From NCBI RefSeq assembly GCF_009724245.1, contig NZ_WNNK01000023.1:48441-112440 (forward strand): DNA of 64,000 nt, in the 5' to 3' direction. Below the pieces are notes generated by a model. The model saw only the letters and a list, made by a program, of their open reading frames with translations. It was not told the origin of the DNA and searched no databases. Below are positions 44,773 through 54,256 of this stretch, piece by piece. This DNA is from Pseudomonas spelaei (GTDB lineage Bacteria > Pseudomonadota > Gammaproteobacteria > Pseudomonadales > Pseudomonadaceae). Position 1 is the first letter of the stretch. Each line of letters starts with the position of its first letter. A program made the position numbers and the translations under genes.

Positions 44773-44779
44773 GGAATAT
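44773..44779 (+). promoter_or_regulatory. GGAATAT motif upstream of the aldo/keto reductase
   Basis: TTGGGAATATGCTTATT lies 45 bases before the gene start, in the short gap after the porin gene. It shares GGAATATGC with the sites at 3547 and 33471. Confidence 0.25.
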
Positions 44780-44823
44780 GCTTATTTCCAGGCCTTATTT
44801 GCCCCAAGTCCAGAGAGGATTCG

Positions 44824-45861
44824 ATGACTTACATTGCTGCCGAAAACCGCTATGAATCTATTCCTTATCGCCGCGTAGGTCGCAGCGGATTGGTGCTGCC
44901 GGCACTGTCCCTGGGGCTGTGGCACAACTTTGGCGACAGCACCCCCATCGACACCCAGCGCGCCTTGCTGCGCACAGCGTTTGACCTGGGGATCAATCAC
45001 TTCGACCTGGCCAACAACTATGGCCCGCCCTATGGCAGCGCCGAGATCAATTTCGGTCGTTTGCTGCGCGAAGACTTCAAGCACTACCGCGACGAACTGA
45101 TCATCTCCAGCAAGGCCGGCTGGGACATGTGGCCGGGCCCTTACGGCCAGGGCGGTGGTTCGCGCAAATACGTGTTGGCGAGCCTCGACCAGAGCCTGCA
45201 ACGCCTGGGTGTCGACTATGTGGATATTTTCTACTCCCACCGTTTTGATGCCGACACCCCGCTGGAAGAAACCGCCAGCGCCCTCGCCACTGCCGTGCAA
45301 CAGGGCAAGGCGCTGTATATCGGCATCTCGTCCTACTCCGGGGCCAAGACTCGGGAAATGGCGGCGTTGCTCAAGGAGTGGAAAGTCCCGCTATTGATCC
45401 ATCAGCCGGCCTACAACCTGCTCAATCGCTGGGTGGAAAAAGACCTGTTGGACACCACCGACGAACTCGGCGCCGGGGTGATTGCCTTCACGCCGCTGGC
45501 CCAGGGTTTGCTGACCGATAAGTACCTCAACGGCGTGCCGGCTGACGCGCGGGTGAATCGTCCGGGGGGTGGTTCGTTGCAGGCCAAGCATTTGTCCGAC
45601 GCTAACATCGACCACGCGCGTGCCCTCAATGAGATCGCCAAGCGCCGTGGCCAGAGCCTGGCGCAAATGGCCCTGGCCTGGACGTTGCGTGACCCGCGGG
45701 TGACCAGTGCGCTGATCGGTGCGAGCCGGCCGGAGCAGATCATTGAAAACGTCGGGGCGTTGAAGAACTTGAGTTTCAGTGCCCAGGAACTGGCGGAGAT
45801 TGATCGGTTTGCCCAGGAGGGTGGGATCAACTTGTGGGAGAAGCCGTCGATGGCTGAGTAA
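44824..45861 (+). CDS. Aldo/keto reductase, YghZ (GAP reductase) type
   Basis: 345 residues, NADPH-dependent TIM-barrel enzyme. The catalytic Tyr is in FDLANNYGPPYGSAE, the Lys in IISSKAGW and the His in IFYSHRFD. The cofactor end reads ALIGASRPEQIIENV. Closest family is L-glyceraldehyde 3-phosphate reductase/YghZ (AKR14). Start ATG 44824 follows AGAGGA at 7 bases; the frame extends 18 codons upstream. Confidence 0.88.
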   Translation: MTYIAAENRYESIPYRRVGRSGLVLPALSLGLWHNFGDSTPIDTQRALLRTAFDLGINHFDLANNYGPPYGSAEINFGRLLREDFKHYRDELIISSKAGWDMWPGPYGQGGGSRKYVLASLDQSLQRLGVDYVDIFYSHRFDADTPLEETASALATAVQQGKALYIGISSYSGAKTREMAALLKEWKVPLLIHQPAYNLLNRWVEKDLLDTTDELGAGVIAFTPLAQGLLTDKYLNGVPADARVNRPGGGSLQAKHLSDANIDHARALNEIAKRRGQSLAQMALAWTLRDPRVTSALIGASRPEQIIENVGALKNLSFSAQELAEIDRFAQEGGINLWEKPSMAE

Positions 45862-45898
45862 GTGGTAGGTGCTCGGTCTCTGAATCAACACCATCAAC

Positions 45899-45987
45899 TG
45901 TGGGAGCTGGCTTGCCTGCGATAGCGGTGGGTCAGCGGCCTATTGATTGGCAGGCCCGCCGCTATCGCGGGCAAGCCCGCTCCCACA
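45899..45987. repeat. REP doublet (REPIN)
   Basis: TGTGGGAGCTGGCTTGCCTG-CGATAGCGG (from 45899) is mirrored by CCGCTATCGCGGGCAAGCCC-GCTCCCACA (to 45987). It has an extended GCGATAGCGG/CCGCTATCGC inner stem. It lies between convergent genes. Confidence 0.9.
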
Positions 45988-46006
45988 GTTGTTTCGCGGT
46001 GTTCAA

Positions 46007-46843
46007 TCAGAAAGGTACATCCCCTAATATCGTCGCTCGATGCATCACTCGCCTTTGCGGCCGGTAATCGTCGACGGCGTAATGCTGGGTCACGCGGTTG
46101 TCCCAGAACGCCACGTCGTTTTGCTGCCAGCGCCAGCGGATGGTGAATTCCGGGCGGGTGGAGTGGGCGAACAGTAGTTTAAGAATGGCCTCGCTTTCGG
46201 CAGGCTCCAGCTCGTTGATCCTGGTGGTAAAACCGTCGCTGACGAACAGTGATTTGCGCCCGCTCATCGGGTGGGTACGGATCACCGGGTGGGACAGCGG
46301 TGGGTTCTTCCGGCGGGCCTCTTCCCATCGGGCCAGGTCTTCAGGCGTATTGCCAAAGCGCTCCAGCGGGAAGGATTTGGTGAAGTCGTGGGTGGCAGTC
46401 AGGCCATTGAGCAAGGCTTTCAAAGGTTCCGATAACGCTTCATACGCCGCAATGCCGCTGGCCCACAAGGTATCGCCACCAAACTCCGGCAACAGCTTGG
46501 CGCTGAGTATCGCGCCGAGGGCAGGCGTGGGCAGGAAGGTTACGTCGGTATGCCAGATCGCGTTATCACGCACGTCGGTGACGGCAGTATCGAGGATCAG
46601 TACTTCAGGCTGTTCCGGCACGTTGGGGTAGATCGGGTGAATGTGCAGGTCACCGAAATTCGCCGCAAACCGCGCTTGTTGTTGTGGGGTGATCGGTTGG
46701 CCGCGAAAGAACAGCACCGAGTGCTTGAGCAACGCCTGCTCGATGGCGTCACGTTGTTCGATGTTCAGCGGTTGGGTGATGTCGACGCCGCTGATCTGGG
46801 CGCCGAGGGCGGTGCTGAGGGGCGTTACGGTCAGGCTGCTCAT
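46007..46843 (-). CDS. tauD: Taurine dioxygenase
   Basis: 278 residues, Fe(II)/2-oxoglutarate-dependent. The metal triad is visible as IWHTDVTF (His-x-Asp) and QHYAVDDYRPQRRVMHRATI (distal His), with the Arg for 2-oxoglutarate just after. It releases sulfite from taurine. ATG 46843 gives the usual start; the frame goes 34 codons further upstream into the gap after tauC. Last gene of tauABCD. Confidence 0.93.
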   Translation of the reverse strand: MSSLTVTPLSTALGAQISGVDITQPLNIEQRDAIEQALLKHSVLFFRGQPITPQQQARFAANFGDLHIHPIYPNVPEQPEVLILDTAVTDVRDNAIWHTDVTFLPTPALGAILSAKLLPEFGGDTLWASGIAAYEALSEPLKALLNGLTATHDFTKSFPLERFGNTPEDLARWEEARRKNPPLSHPVIRTHPMSGRKSLFVSDGFTTRINELEPAESEAILKLLFAHSTRPEFTIRWRWQQNDVAFWDNRVTQHYAVDDYRPQRRVMHRATILGDVPF

Positions 46844-46898
46844 GCTGTTCTCGCGAGTGTTGGGCGCCGAGTTGTCGGCGTGGTCAGTGCTGTTGTGC

Positions 46899-47735
46899 TT
46901 AGTGCGCCTGGCCGTGCCACGGGACCAGTTTGCGTTGCAGGGCACGCAAGCCCATTTCCATGGCGAAGGCGATCAGGGCGATGACCAGGATCCCCAGTAT
47001 CACCACGTCGGTGACCAGGAACTGCGCGGCCGACTGCACCATGAAACCCAGGCCGCTGGTGGCAGCGATCAGCTCGGCGGCCACCAGCGTCGACCAGCCG
47101 ACACCCAGGCCAATCCGCACCCCGGTGAGGATGTCCGGCAGGGCGTTCGGCAAAATCACATGGCGAATCAGTTGTGCCCGAGTCGCGCCCAGGGATTGCG
47201 CCGCGCGCAATTTGGCCGGGTCAACCGTGCGCACGCCGGTAGCGGTAGCAATGGCAATCGGCGCGAAAATCGCCAGGTAGATCAGCAGTACCTTGGACAG
47301 CTCGCCGATGCCGCACCAGATCACGATCAGCGGCAGGTAGGCCAGCGGCGGAATCGGGCGGTAGAACTCGATCAGCGGATCGAGAATTCCACGGGCGATG
47401 CGATTGGAACCGATGGCGATGCCCACCGGCACCGCCGTCAGCACCGCAAAACCGAGGCCCAGGCCGATTCGACCGAGGCTTGCGCCCAAGTGCTGCCACA
47501 AGGTGGAGTCCATGTAGCCGGTGGTCGCCAGCAGCCAGCCTTTTTGCAGGACGGCGGAGGGCGGTGGCAGGAATAGGGGTTCGATCAGGCCGCTGGCGGT
47601 GACGGCCCACCAGATGGCCAACAAGGTAACCAGGGTCAGCACGCTGATCCAGCGGGTGCTCAAGCTGCGGCGCACGGGCGCTGTGGTGTTGGCGACTGGC
47701 TTGGTGGCCGTGGCCGGTAGTTCATAACTGCTCAT
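46899..47735 (-). CDS. tauC: Taurine ABC transporter permease
   Basis: 278 residues, six hydrophobic segments. The permease loop is AKLRAAQSLGATRAQLIRHV, near ALPDILTGVRIGLGVGW. The ATG at 47735 overlaps the tauB stop as ATGA. It works with TauA and TauB to import taurine and other aliphatic sulfonates. Confidence 0.92.
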   Translation of the reverse strand: MSSYELPATATKPVANTTAPVRRSLSTRWISVLTLVTLLAIWWAVTASGLIEPLFLPPPSAVLQKGWLLATTGYMDSTLWQHLGASLGRIGLGLGFAVLTAVPVGIAIGSNRIARGILDPLIEFYRPIPPLAYLPLIVIWCGIGELSKVLLIYLAIFAPIAIATATGVRTVDPAKLRAAQSLGATRAQLIRHVILPNALPDILTGVRIGLGVGWSTLVAAELIAATSGLGFMVQSAAQFLVTDVVILGILVIALIAFAMEMGLRALQRKLVPWHGQAH

Positions 47736-48511
47736 GCGCACACCTGCCGTTGGGAGAACACTTTGCCCAGCACGTGTTCGCGGGTTTCGATAAAGCGTGG
47801 GTCGGACTTGATCGCCCGCGCCGATTCACCGGCGGCGTAGCGCTGGCCGAAGTCCAGGCTCAGGCGTTCAACGATCTGGCCCGGGTTGGGTGCCAGCAGA
47901 ATCAAATCGGTGGCGAGGAATACCGCCTCTTCGATGTCGTGGGTAATCAGGAAAACCGGTTTGGCCGTACGCTGCCAGACTTGCAGCAGCAACTCTTGCA
48001 TCTGTTCGCGGGTGAACGCATCGAGGGCGCCGAAGGGTTCATCCATCAGCAATACGCGAGGGTCTGCGGCCAGTGCACGGGCCAGGCCGACACGCTGCTT
48101 CTGGCCACCGGACAGTTGCCAGATGCGGCGGCTGTCAAAGCCTGCCAGGTCGACCAGTGTGAGCATTTCTTTTGCGCGGATTTCGCGCTTGGCCTTGGGC
48201 ACACCCGCCAACTCCAGGCCGAAGCCGACGTTGGCCAGCACGTCCTGCCAGGGCAGCAGCGCGTCGTCCTGGAACACCACGCCGCGTTCGGCACTCGGGC
48301 CCTGGACCGGCACACCGTCGAGGGTGATGCGCCCGGCGCTGGGTTCGACGAAACCGGCAATCAGGTTCAACAGCGAAGTCTTGCCACTGCCGGAAGGGCC
48401 GAGGGCGACCAGCAATTGCTGTGGCCCAAGGCTCAGGGAAATATCCGCCAGCACGGGCGTTGTGGCGCCTGGGTACTGTGCGCTGATGCGCTCCAGTTGT
48501 AGCAAGGCCAT
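47732..48511 (-). CDS. tauB: Taurine ABC transporter ATP-binding protein
   Basis: 259 residues. Walker A GPSGSGKTS, signature LSGGQKQR, Walker B RVLLMDEPFGALDAFTR (typical for the TauB/SsuB/NrtD class) and THDI are present. It starts 18 bases after the tauA stop. Confidence 0.93.
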   Translation of the reverse strand: MALLQLERISAQYPGATTPVLADISLSLGPQQLLVALGPSGSGKTSLLNLIAGFVEPSAGRITLDGVPVQGPSAERGVVFQDDALLPWQDVLANVGFGLELAGVPKAKREIRAKEMLTLVDLAGFDSRRIWQLSGGQKQRVGLARALAADPRVLLMDEPFGALDAFTREQMQELLLQVWQRTAKPVFLITHDIEEAVFLATDLILLAPNPGQIVERLSLDFGQRYAAGESARAIKSDPRFIETREHVLGKVFSQRQVCA

Positions 48512-48529
48512 CGCGGTTAACTCCTGGTA

Positions 48530-49507
48530 TCAGTTAGTGATGAACTTGGGGCTGACGTACGGGGCGTAGTCCGGCAGCACCGCGTCGACCTTGCCTTGTT
48601 CCTTGAGGAACGCAGCGGTGTCGGTCACGGCTTTGGTGGTCGGTGCGCCGAGGAGGGTGACCTGGTCGGCCGCCAGCGGGTAGACGTTGCCTTGCAGCAG
48701 CAAAGGAATGTCAGTGGCCTTGGCGCCGGAGAGTTTCACCAGCTTGTCGACGTTGCCTTTGTCGGCGAGCCAGGCTTGTGGGTCTTTGCGGTAGGCGGCG
48801 TAGGCGTCGAGAGTGACCTTGGCGAACGCGGTGACGATCTCCGGGTGTTTTTCCGCGAAGTCTTTACGCACGATCCAGGCATCGAAGGTCGGCGCGCCGA
48901 ACTTGGCCAGCTCGCCGGAGGTGATCAGTACCTTGCCGTTTTCCTTGGCCACGCCCAGGGCGGGGTCCCACACGTAGGTGGCGTCGATATCCCCGCGTTT
49001 CCAGGCGGCAATGATGGCCGGTGGCGCAAGGTTGAGGATGGTGACTTTCGAGGGGTCGATGTTCCAGTGCTTCAACGCCGCCAGCAGGCTGTAGTGGCCG
49101 GTGGAAACAAAAGGCACGGCGATTTTCTTGCCGACCAGGTCCTGCGGGCTGTTGATCCCGGAACCGTTACGCGCCACCAGGGCTTCGGCACCGCCGATCT
49201 GGGTGGCAATGAGGAAGGTTTCCACTGGGACTTTGCGGGTGACCGCAGCGGTCAGCGGGCTGGAACCGAGGTAGCCGATCTGCACGTCGCCGGAAGCGAT
49301 GGCGGCGATGATGTCGGCACCGTTGTCGAATTTGCGCCAGTCGATCTTGGCGTTGGTGGCTTTTTCATAAGCGCCGTCGGCCTGGGCGACTTTCGCCGGG
49401 TCAACGGTGGTTTGGTAGGCGATCGTGACGTCGGCTGCCTGGGCAAACAGGCTGGCACCGGCCAGGGAAAGCGCCGCCAGGAGGCGTAGGGGGAAATGCA
49501 GCTTCAT
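48530..49507 (-). CDS. tauA: Taurine ABC transporter substrate-binding protein
   Basis: 325 residues with signal peptide ALSLAGASLFAQA. The SsuA/TauA domain shows AYQTTVDPAKVAQADG, DVQIGYLGSSPLTAAV, FVSTGHYSLLAAL and TYVWDPALG. ATG 49507 is chosen because the ATG six codons upstream is itself part of the GAGGAG ribosome binding site. First gene of tauABCD. The upstream region has AT-rich sequence 49560-49610 but no GGAATAT. Confidence 0.92.
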   Translation of the reverse strand: MKLHFPLRLLAALSLAGASLFAQAADVTIAYQTTVDPAKVAQADGAYEKATNAKIDWRKFDNGADIIAAIASGDVQIGYLGSSPLTAAVTRKVPVETFLIATQIGGAEALVARNGSGINSPQDLVGKKIAVPFVSTGHYSLLAALKHWNIDPSKVTILNLAPPAIIAAWKRGDIDATYVWDPALGVAKENGKVLITSGELAKFGAPTFDAWIVRKDFAEKHPEIVTAFAKVTLDAYAAYRKDPQAWLADKGNVDKLVKLSGAKATDIPLLLQGNVYPLAADQVTLLGAPTTKAVTDTAAFLKEQGKVDAVLPDYAPYVSPKFITN

Positions 49508-49658
49508 TAAAAAATAGCTCCTCATCAGGCGGCCGAGGGTCGGCGTGTGAGGAGACTAAATGATCTAAGAATCCGAAAATAAATAACATTTTCGCATTAG
49601 CTTATGAGCAGAAAGCGATGTTGTGTGAATGCAAAAAGTAGCCGCTGCACAAATCAAA

Positions 49659-49745
49659 TGTGGGAGCTGGCTTGCCTGCGATAGCGTCTACCCGGTATTC
49701 CTGAAATACCGAGTCGTTTGCATCGCAGGCAAGCCAGCTCCCACA
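49659..49745. repeat. REP doublet (REPIN)
   Basis: TGTGGGAGCTGGCTTGCCTG-CGAT and its mirror ATCGCAGGCAAGCCAGCTCC-CACA flank a loop that itself holds GGTATT-CCTG-AATACC. It lies just after the gshA stop, and upstream of tauA on the same strand. Confidence 0.9.
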
Positions 49746-49749
49746 GGGG

Positions 49750-51333
49750 TTAGTTACTGATCGCCAGAATACTCGCCTGGTACGACCCGACAAACACGTC
49801 GAAATCCCCCACTTCGTTCTGCTCCAGCTCCGCCTGCTGCACCAGCGAGTGACGCGCCAGTTCCTCAAAGCGTGCTTGGTCGTCAGCCGTCAGCGGCTCG
49901 CTGCGGAAGAACTCGGCGTGTACCTGGCTCTGGCGCAGGGAGAACTGCGCAAAACTCTCCTTGCGCTCGCTCATGGCCGCCAACACCTGGGCCGACGGCG
50001 TCAGGGACGGGTCCTTGATCTTCGCCAACTGGGCGTCCAGCGCGTGGCTGTGCTCGGTGATGCCGTGGCTCTGGTCCAGCAGCGCCGCCAACGGAGCAAT
50101 TTTCTCCAGCAACTCGGCCGCCCATTTCTTCATGTCCACCGTCTCACCGCGTCGCTGCAATGTCAGGCCCGGACGGCGACCTTCCTTGACCACGCTGAGG
50201 AAGTTGGAAGTGGCGTTGCCGCATTCGTTGTTTTCAAACAGCGGGCTGTCGTTCAACGCGCAATACAGCAGGAACGCGTCGAGGAAGCGCGATTCCGGCA
50301 AGTCGATGCCCATCGGCAGGAACGGATTGATGTCCAGGCAACGTACTTCGATGTACTGGATGCCACGGGCCATCAACGCCTGGATCGGACGCTCGCCGGT
50401 ATAGGTCACACGCTTGGGGCGAATGTTGGAGTAGTACTCGTTTTCGATCTGCAGGATGTTGGTGTTGAGCTGTACCCACTCACCGTCCTTATGGGTACCG
50501 ACTTCGACGTAAGGCGCGTAAGGCGTTGCTACCGCTTCGCGCAGGCTGTCGGTGTAGCTGGCCAGATCGTTGTAGCAAGGGGTCAGGCCGGCCTGGGCGT
50601 TACTCTGGTAACCCAGGTCGCTCATGCGCAGGCTGGTGGCGTAGGGTAGGTACAGGGTGTCGGCGTCGAGTTGCTCCAGCTGGTGGGAGCGGCCACGCAG
50701 GAAGCCTGCGTCCAGGGCCGGGGAGGCGCCGAACAGGTACATCAACAACCAGCTGTAGCGGCGGAAATTACGGATCAGTGCGATATAGGCCGTCGACTGA
50801 TAGTCACGGTCGGTACCGACAAAGCCTTCACTTTCCTTGAGCAATGGCCACAACGCTTCCGGCAGGGAAAAGTTGTAGTGGATGCCGGCGATGCACTGCA
50901 TGGTCTTGCCGTAACGCAGGGCCAGGCCCTTGCGGTATACGTACTTGAGCTGACCGATGTTGGAGGTGCCGTAGTAGGCAATCGGAATATCTTCCTCGGC
51001 CGGCAACGGGCACGGCATCGATGGACTCCACAGGTACTCGTTGCCGAGCTTGCTGTAGGCAAAACGGTGGATCTTGTCGAGGCTGCCCAGGGTATCTGCC
51101 GGATTGGGCAGGGCCGGAGTGATGAACTCCAGCAGCGACTCGGAGTAATCGGTGGTGATCTGTTCATTGGTCAGCGCGGAGCCCAATGCTTCTGGGTGCG
51201 GCGTTTGTGCCAGTCGGCCTTCATCGGTGACACGCAGGCATTCACGCTCGATGCCATGCAGGCACTGCTCCAGCAGGGAGAGGTGTTCGCGCTTGCCAAG
51301 CAGAGCCAGGCGGCGGTTGAGAAGTTCGCTCAA
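49750..51333 (-). CDS. gshA: Glutamate-cysteine ligase
   Basis: 527 residues, first step of glutathione synthesis. Conserved segments include CLHGIERECLRV near the N-terminus, TTDYSESLLEFITP, and GIQYIEVRCLDINPFLP. I chose the TTG at 51333 because AAGGA ends 7 bases upstream and the length then equals that of P. aeruginosa GshA (527, from memory). A GTG five codons upstream would give 532. It follows tex and a thioesterase on the same strand, as in other Pseudomonas. Confidence 0.93.
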   Translation of the reverse strand: MSELLNRRLALLGKREHLSLLEQCLHGIERECLRVTDEGRLAQTPHPEALGSALTNEQITTDYSESLLEFITPALPNPADTLGSLDKIHRFAYSKLGNEYLWSPSMPCPLPAEEDIPIAYYGTSNIGQLKYVYRKGLALRYGKTMQCIAGIHYNFSLPEALWPLLKESEGFVGTDRDYQSTAYIALIRNFRRYSWLLMYLFGASPALDAGFLRGRSHQLEQLDADTLYLPYATSLRMSDLGYQSNAQAGLTPCYNDLASYTDSLREAVATPYAPYVEVGTHKDGEWVQLNTNILQIENEYYSNIRPKRVTYTGERPIQALMARGIQYIEVRCLDINPFLPMGIDLPESRFLDAFLLYCALNDSPLFENNECGNATSNFLSVVKEGRRPGLTLQRRGETVDMKKWAAELLEKIAPLAALLDQSHGITEHSHALDAQLAKIKDPSLTPSAQVLAAMSERKESFAQFSLRQSQVHAEFFRSEPLTADDQARFEELARHSLVQQAELEQNEVGDFDVFVGSYQASILAISN

Positions 51334-51548
51334 GTTGGATTCCTTCACGCGTCAGTCGCCCCAATATGGGGGTGGGCAGGACGGTCTACAAGGGTGAAGT
51401 TGAAACTGGCGTTATCGCCTGGTTTTCGAGCCGAATTGGCTCGTTCTGAAAGTGCCGACTTCAGTCCTTGAATCTGGCTATCGCGCAGGAAGAAAACTCC
51501 GACGCCGCTTTCGCAGCGCCGAAATTAACTCAATTTGATGACGGGGAG

Positions 51549-51932
51549 CTATAGGACAGCGAAGGTCCCTTGTGCTTTTGCGACGAGTTTTTCGTCCTGG
51601 TACACGTCCGCCTCGACTACCAGGGTGCGCCGGCCCGGGTGAATCACCCGGGCGGTGCACAGCACGTCACCGTCTGAAACGGCGCGGATGTAGTTGATTT
51701 TGCACTCGATGGTCGCGCTCTGCTGGTCGAAACCATGGGAACTGGAGCACGCCAGGCCCATGGTGATGTCCACCAGGCTGAAAATCGCCCCGCCGTGGAG
51801 TTTGCCAGCGCGGTTGCGCAACTGCGGTTCCAGGGTCAGGGCTACCTCGGCAACGCCTTGCTCAAGGCTTTGCAGGCGGCAGCCAATCAGGTCGCTGAAA
51901 GCACTGCGGGTCAAGCCGGCTGGCAGTTCCAT
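51549..51932 (-). CDS. PaaI-family hotdog thioesterase
   Basis: 127 residues. The hotdog motif NRAGKLHGGAIFSLVDITMG carries the HGG of PaaI-type acyl-CoA thioesterases. The natural thioester is unknown. Its start overlaps the tex stop (TAATG), so it is translated together with tex. About 215 bases separate it from gshA. Confidence 0.88.
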   Translation of the reverse strand: MELPAGLTRSAFSDLIGCRLQSLEQGVAEVALTLEPQLRNRAGKLHGGAIFSLVDITMGLACSSSHGFDQQSATIECKINYIRAVSDGDVLCTARVIHPGRRTLVVEADVYQDEKLVAKAQGTFAVL

Positions 51933-54256
51933 TAGCGCTTCTTCAGTTGTTTGGCGTTGGCGAACAGCGAAGCCATGGCGTTATTGGCCGGGGCTGCGGC
52001 GGTGGTTTCCTTGCGTGGTGCGGTATTTTGCGACTGGCGCGGTGCCGAGCCTGGACGTGCGCCACGGGCACCGTCGATTTTCTCGCCGGGGGTGTCGCTC
52101 ATGCGCATCGACAGGCCAACGCGTTTGCGCGGGATGTCGATTTCCATGACCTTGACTTTGACCACGTCACCGGCCTTCACCGCTTCCCGTGGGTCCTTGA
52201 TGAACTTCTCCGAAAGCGCAGAGATGTGCACCAAACCGTCCTGATGCACGCCGATGTCCACAAACGCGCCGAAGTTGGTCACGTTGGTCACCACGCCTTC
52301 GAGGATCATCCCCGGTTGCAGGTCCTTGAGGTCTTCGACGCCTTCCTGGAACTCGGCGGTCTTGAACTCGGGACGTGGGTCACGGCCAGGCTTTTCCAGC
52401 TCTTGCAGGATGTCGGTGATGGTGGGTACGCCGAAGGTTTCGTCGGTGTACTTTTTCGGGTCCAGGCGCTTGAGGAACGCCGCGTCGCCGATCAGCGAGC
52501 GGATATCGCGGTCGGTTTCAGCGGCAATGCGTTGCACCAGCGGATAGGCTTCCGGGTGAACCGCCGAGGCATCCAGCGGGTTGTCGCCGTTCATGACCCG
52601 CAGGAAGCCGGCAGCTTGCTCGAAGGTTTTTTCGCCCAGGCGTGCGACTTTTTTCAGCGCTGCACGGGTCTTGAACGCACCGTTTTCATCGCGGTGGGTC
52701 ACGATGTTCTGCGCCAGCGTAGCGTTGAGGCCGGAAATCCGCGCCAGCAGCGCGACAGAGGCGGTGTTCACGTCGACGCCCACGGCGTTCACGCAGTCTT
52801 CCACCACCGCGTCCAGGCCGCGTGCCAGTTTCAGCTGTGACACGTCGTGCTGGTACTGGCCGACACCAATGGATTTTGGGTCGATCTTCACCAGCTCTGC
52901 CAGTGGATCCTGCAGGCGACGTGCGATGGAGACCGCGCCACGGATCGACACGTCGAGGTCCGGGAACTCCTTGGAGGCCAGTTCCGACGCCGAGTACACC
53001 GAAGCACCGGCCTCGGAGACCATAACCTTGGTCATCTGCATGCCTGGGTACTTTTTGATCAGCTCGGCAGCCAACTTGTCGGTTTCGCGGCTGGCGGTAC
53101 CGTTGCCGATGGCGATCAGGTCTACCGAGTGCTTGGCACACAGGGCGGCCAGGATGGCGATGGTCTGGTCCCACTTGTTGTGGGGCACGTGCGGGTAAAC
53201 CGTGGCGTGGTCGAGCATCTTGCCGGTGGCGTCGACCACCGCAACCTTGCAACCGGTGCGCAGGCCCGGGTCCAGGCCCAAGGTAGCGCGTGGGCCAGCT
53301 GGCGCAGCCAGCAGCAAGTCGTGCAGGTTATGGGCGAAGACGTTGATGGCCTCGGTCTCGGCGCCGTCGCGCAACTCGCCCAGCAGGTCGGTTTCCAGGT
53401 GGGTGTAGAGCTTGACCTTCCAGGTCCAGCGTACGACTTCACCCAGCCACTTGTCCGCCGCACGGTTCTGGTTCTGGATGCCGAATTGTTGACCGATCAT
53501 GCCTTCGCACGGGTGCATGGTGCCCGGCAGTTCGTCGCCGACTTTCAGTGCGGAACTGAGAATGCCTTCGTTGCGCCCGCGGAAAATCGCCAGCGCGCGG
53601 TGGGACGGCATGCTCTTGAGCGGTTCGTCGTGTTCGAAGTAGTCGCGGAACTTGGCGCCTTCCTCTTCCTTGCCGGCGATCACGCGGGCACTGAGGGTGG
53701 CTTCCTGCTTCAGGTAGTTGCGCAGTTTTTCCAGCAGGTTGGCGTCTTCGGCAAAACGCTCCATGAGGATGTACTTGGCGCCTTCGAGGGCCGCCTTGAC
53801 GTCGGCGACGCCTTTTTCGGCATCGACAAAACGTGCCGCTTCGCTTTCCGGGGCCAGGGACGGGTCGTTGAAGAGGCCGTCGGCCAGCTCGCCGAGGCCG
53901 GCTTCCAGGGCGATCTGGCCCTTGGTGCGGCGCTTCTGCTTGTACGGCAGGTACAAGTCTTCGAGGCGGGTCTTGGTGTCGGCGAGCTTGATGTCGCGTT
54001 CAAGTTGTGGAGTCAACTTGCCCTGTTCCTCGATGCTGGCGAGGATGCTGATGCGCCGTTCGTCGAGTTCTCGCAGGTAGCGCAGGCGTTCTTCCAGATG
54101 TCGTAGCTGGATGTCGTCGAGGCTGCCGGTCACTTCTTTTCGGTAACGGGCGATGAAGGGCACCGTGGAGCCTTCATCCAGAAGGGCGACGGCCGCTTCG
54201 ACCTGTTGTGGGCGTACACCGAGTTCCTCGGCGATGCGGCTGTTGATGCTGTCCAT
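51932..54256 (-). CDS. tex: Tex RNA-binding transcription accessory protein
   Basis: 774 residues, normal length. The N-terminal Tex/HTH region contains AEELGVRPQQVEAAVALLDEG, the YqgF-like domain LGLDPGLRTGCKVAVVD, then helix-hairpin-helix repeats (VDVNTASVALLARISGLN) and an S1 domain at about residue 650-722 (GMILEGVVTNVTNFGAFVDI). It ends in a basic, Ala-rich tail. It binds RNA and affects transcription and virulence genes in several bacteria. It diverges from ompR. Confidence 0.95.
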   Translation of the reverse strand: MDSINSRIAEELGVRPQQVEAAVALLDEGSTVPFIARYRKEVTGSLDDIQLRHLEERLRYLRELDERRISILASIEEQGKLTPQLERDIKLADTKTRLEDLYLPYKQKRRTKGQIALEAGLGELADGLFNDPSLAPESEAARFVDAEKGVADVKAALEGAKYILMERFAEDANLLEKLRNYLKQEATLSARVIAGKEEEGAKFRDYFEHDEPLKSMPSHRALAIFRGRNEGILSSALKVGDELPGTMHPCEGMIGQQFGIQNQNRAADKWLGEVVRWTWKVKLYTHLETDLLGELRDGAETEAINVFAHNLHDLLLAAPAGPRATLGLDPGLRTGCKVAVVDATGKMLDHATVYPHVPHNKWDQTIAILAALCAKHSVDLIAIGNGTASRETDKLAAELIKKYPGMQMTKVMVSEAGASVYSASELASKEFPDLDVSIRGAVSIARRLQDPLAELVKIDPKSIGVGQYQHDVSQLKLARGLDAVVEDCVNAVGVDVNTASVALLARISGLNATLAQNIVTHRDENGAFKTRAALKKVARLGEKTFEQAAGFLRVMNGDNPLDASAVHPEAYPLVQRIAAETDRDIRSLIGDAAFLKRLDPKKYTDETFGVPTITDILQELEKPGRDPRPEFKTAEFQEGVEDLKDLQPGMILEGVVTNVTNFGAFVDIGVHQDGLVHISALSEKFIKDPREAVKAGDVVKVKVMEIDIPRKRVGLSMRMSDTPGEKIDGARGARPGSAPRQSQNTAPRKETTAAAPANNAMASLFANAKQLKKR

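Noticed and set aside
52847..54106. 419-codon open frame antisense to tex
   Set aside because: Composition and lack of start signal show a shadow of tex, whose domains are complete.
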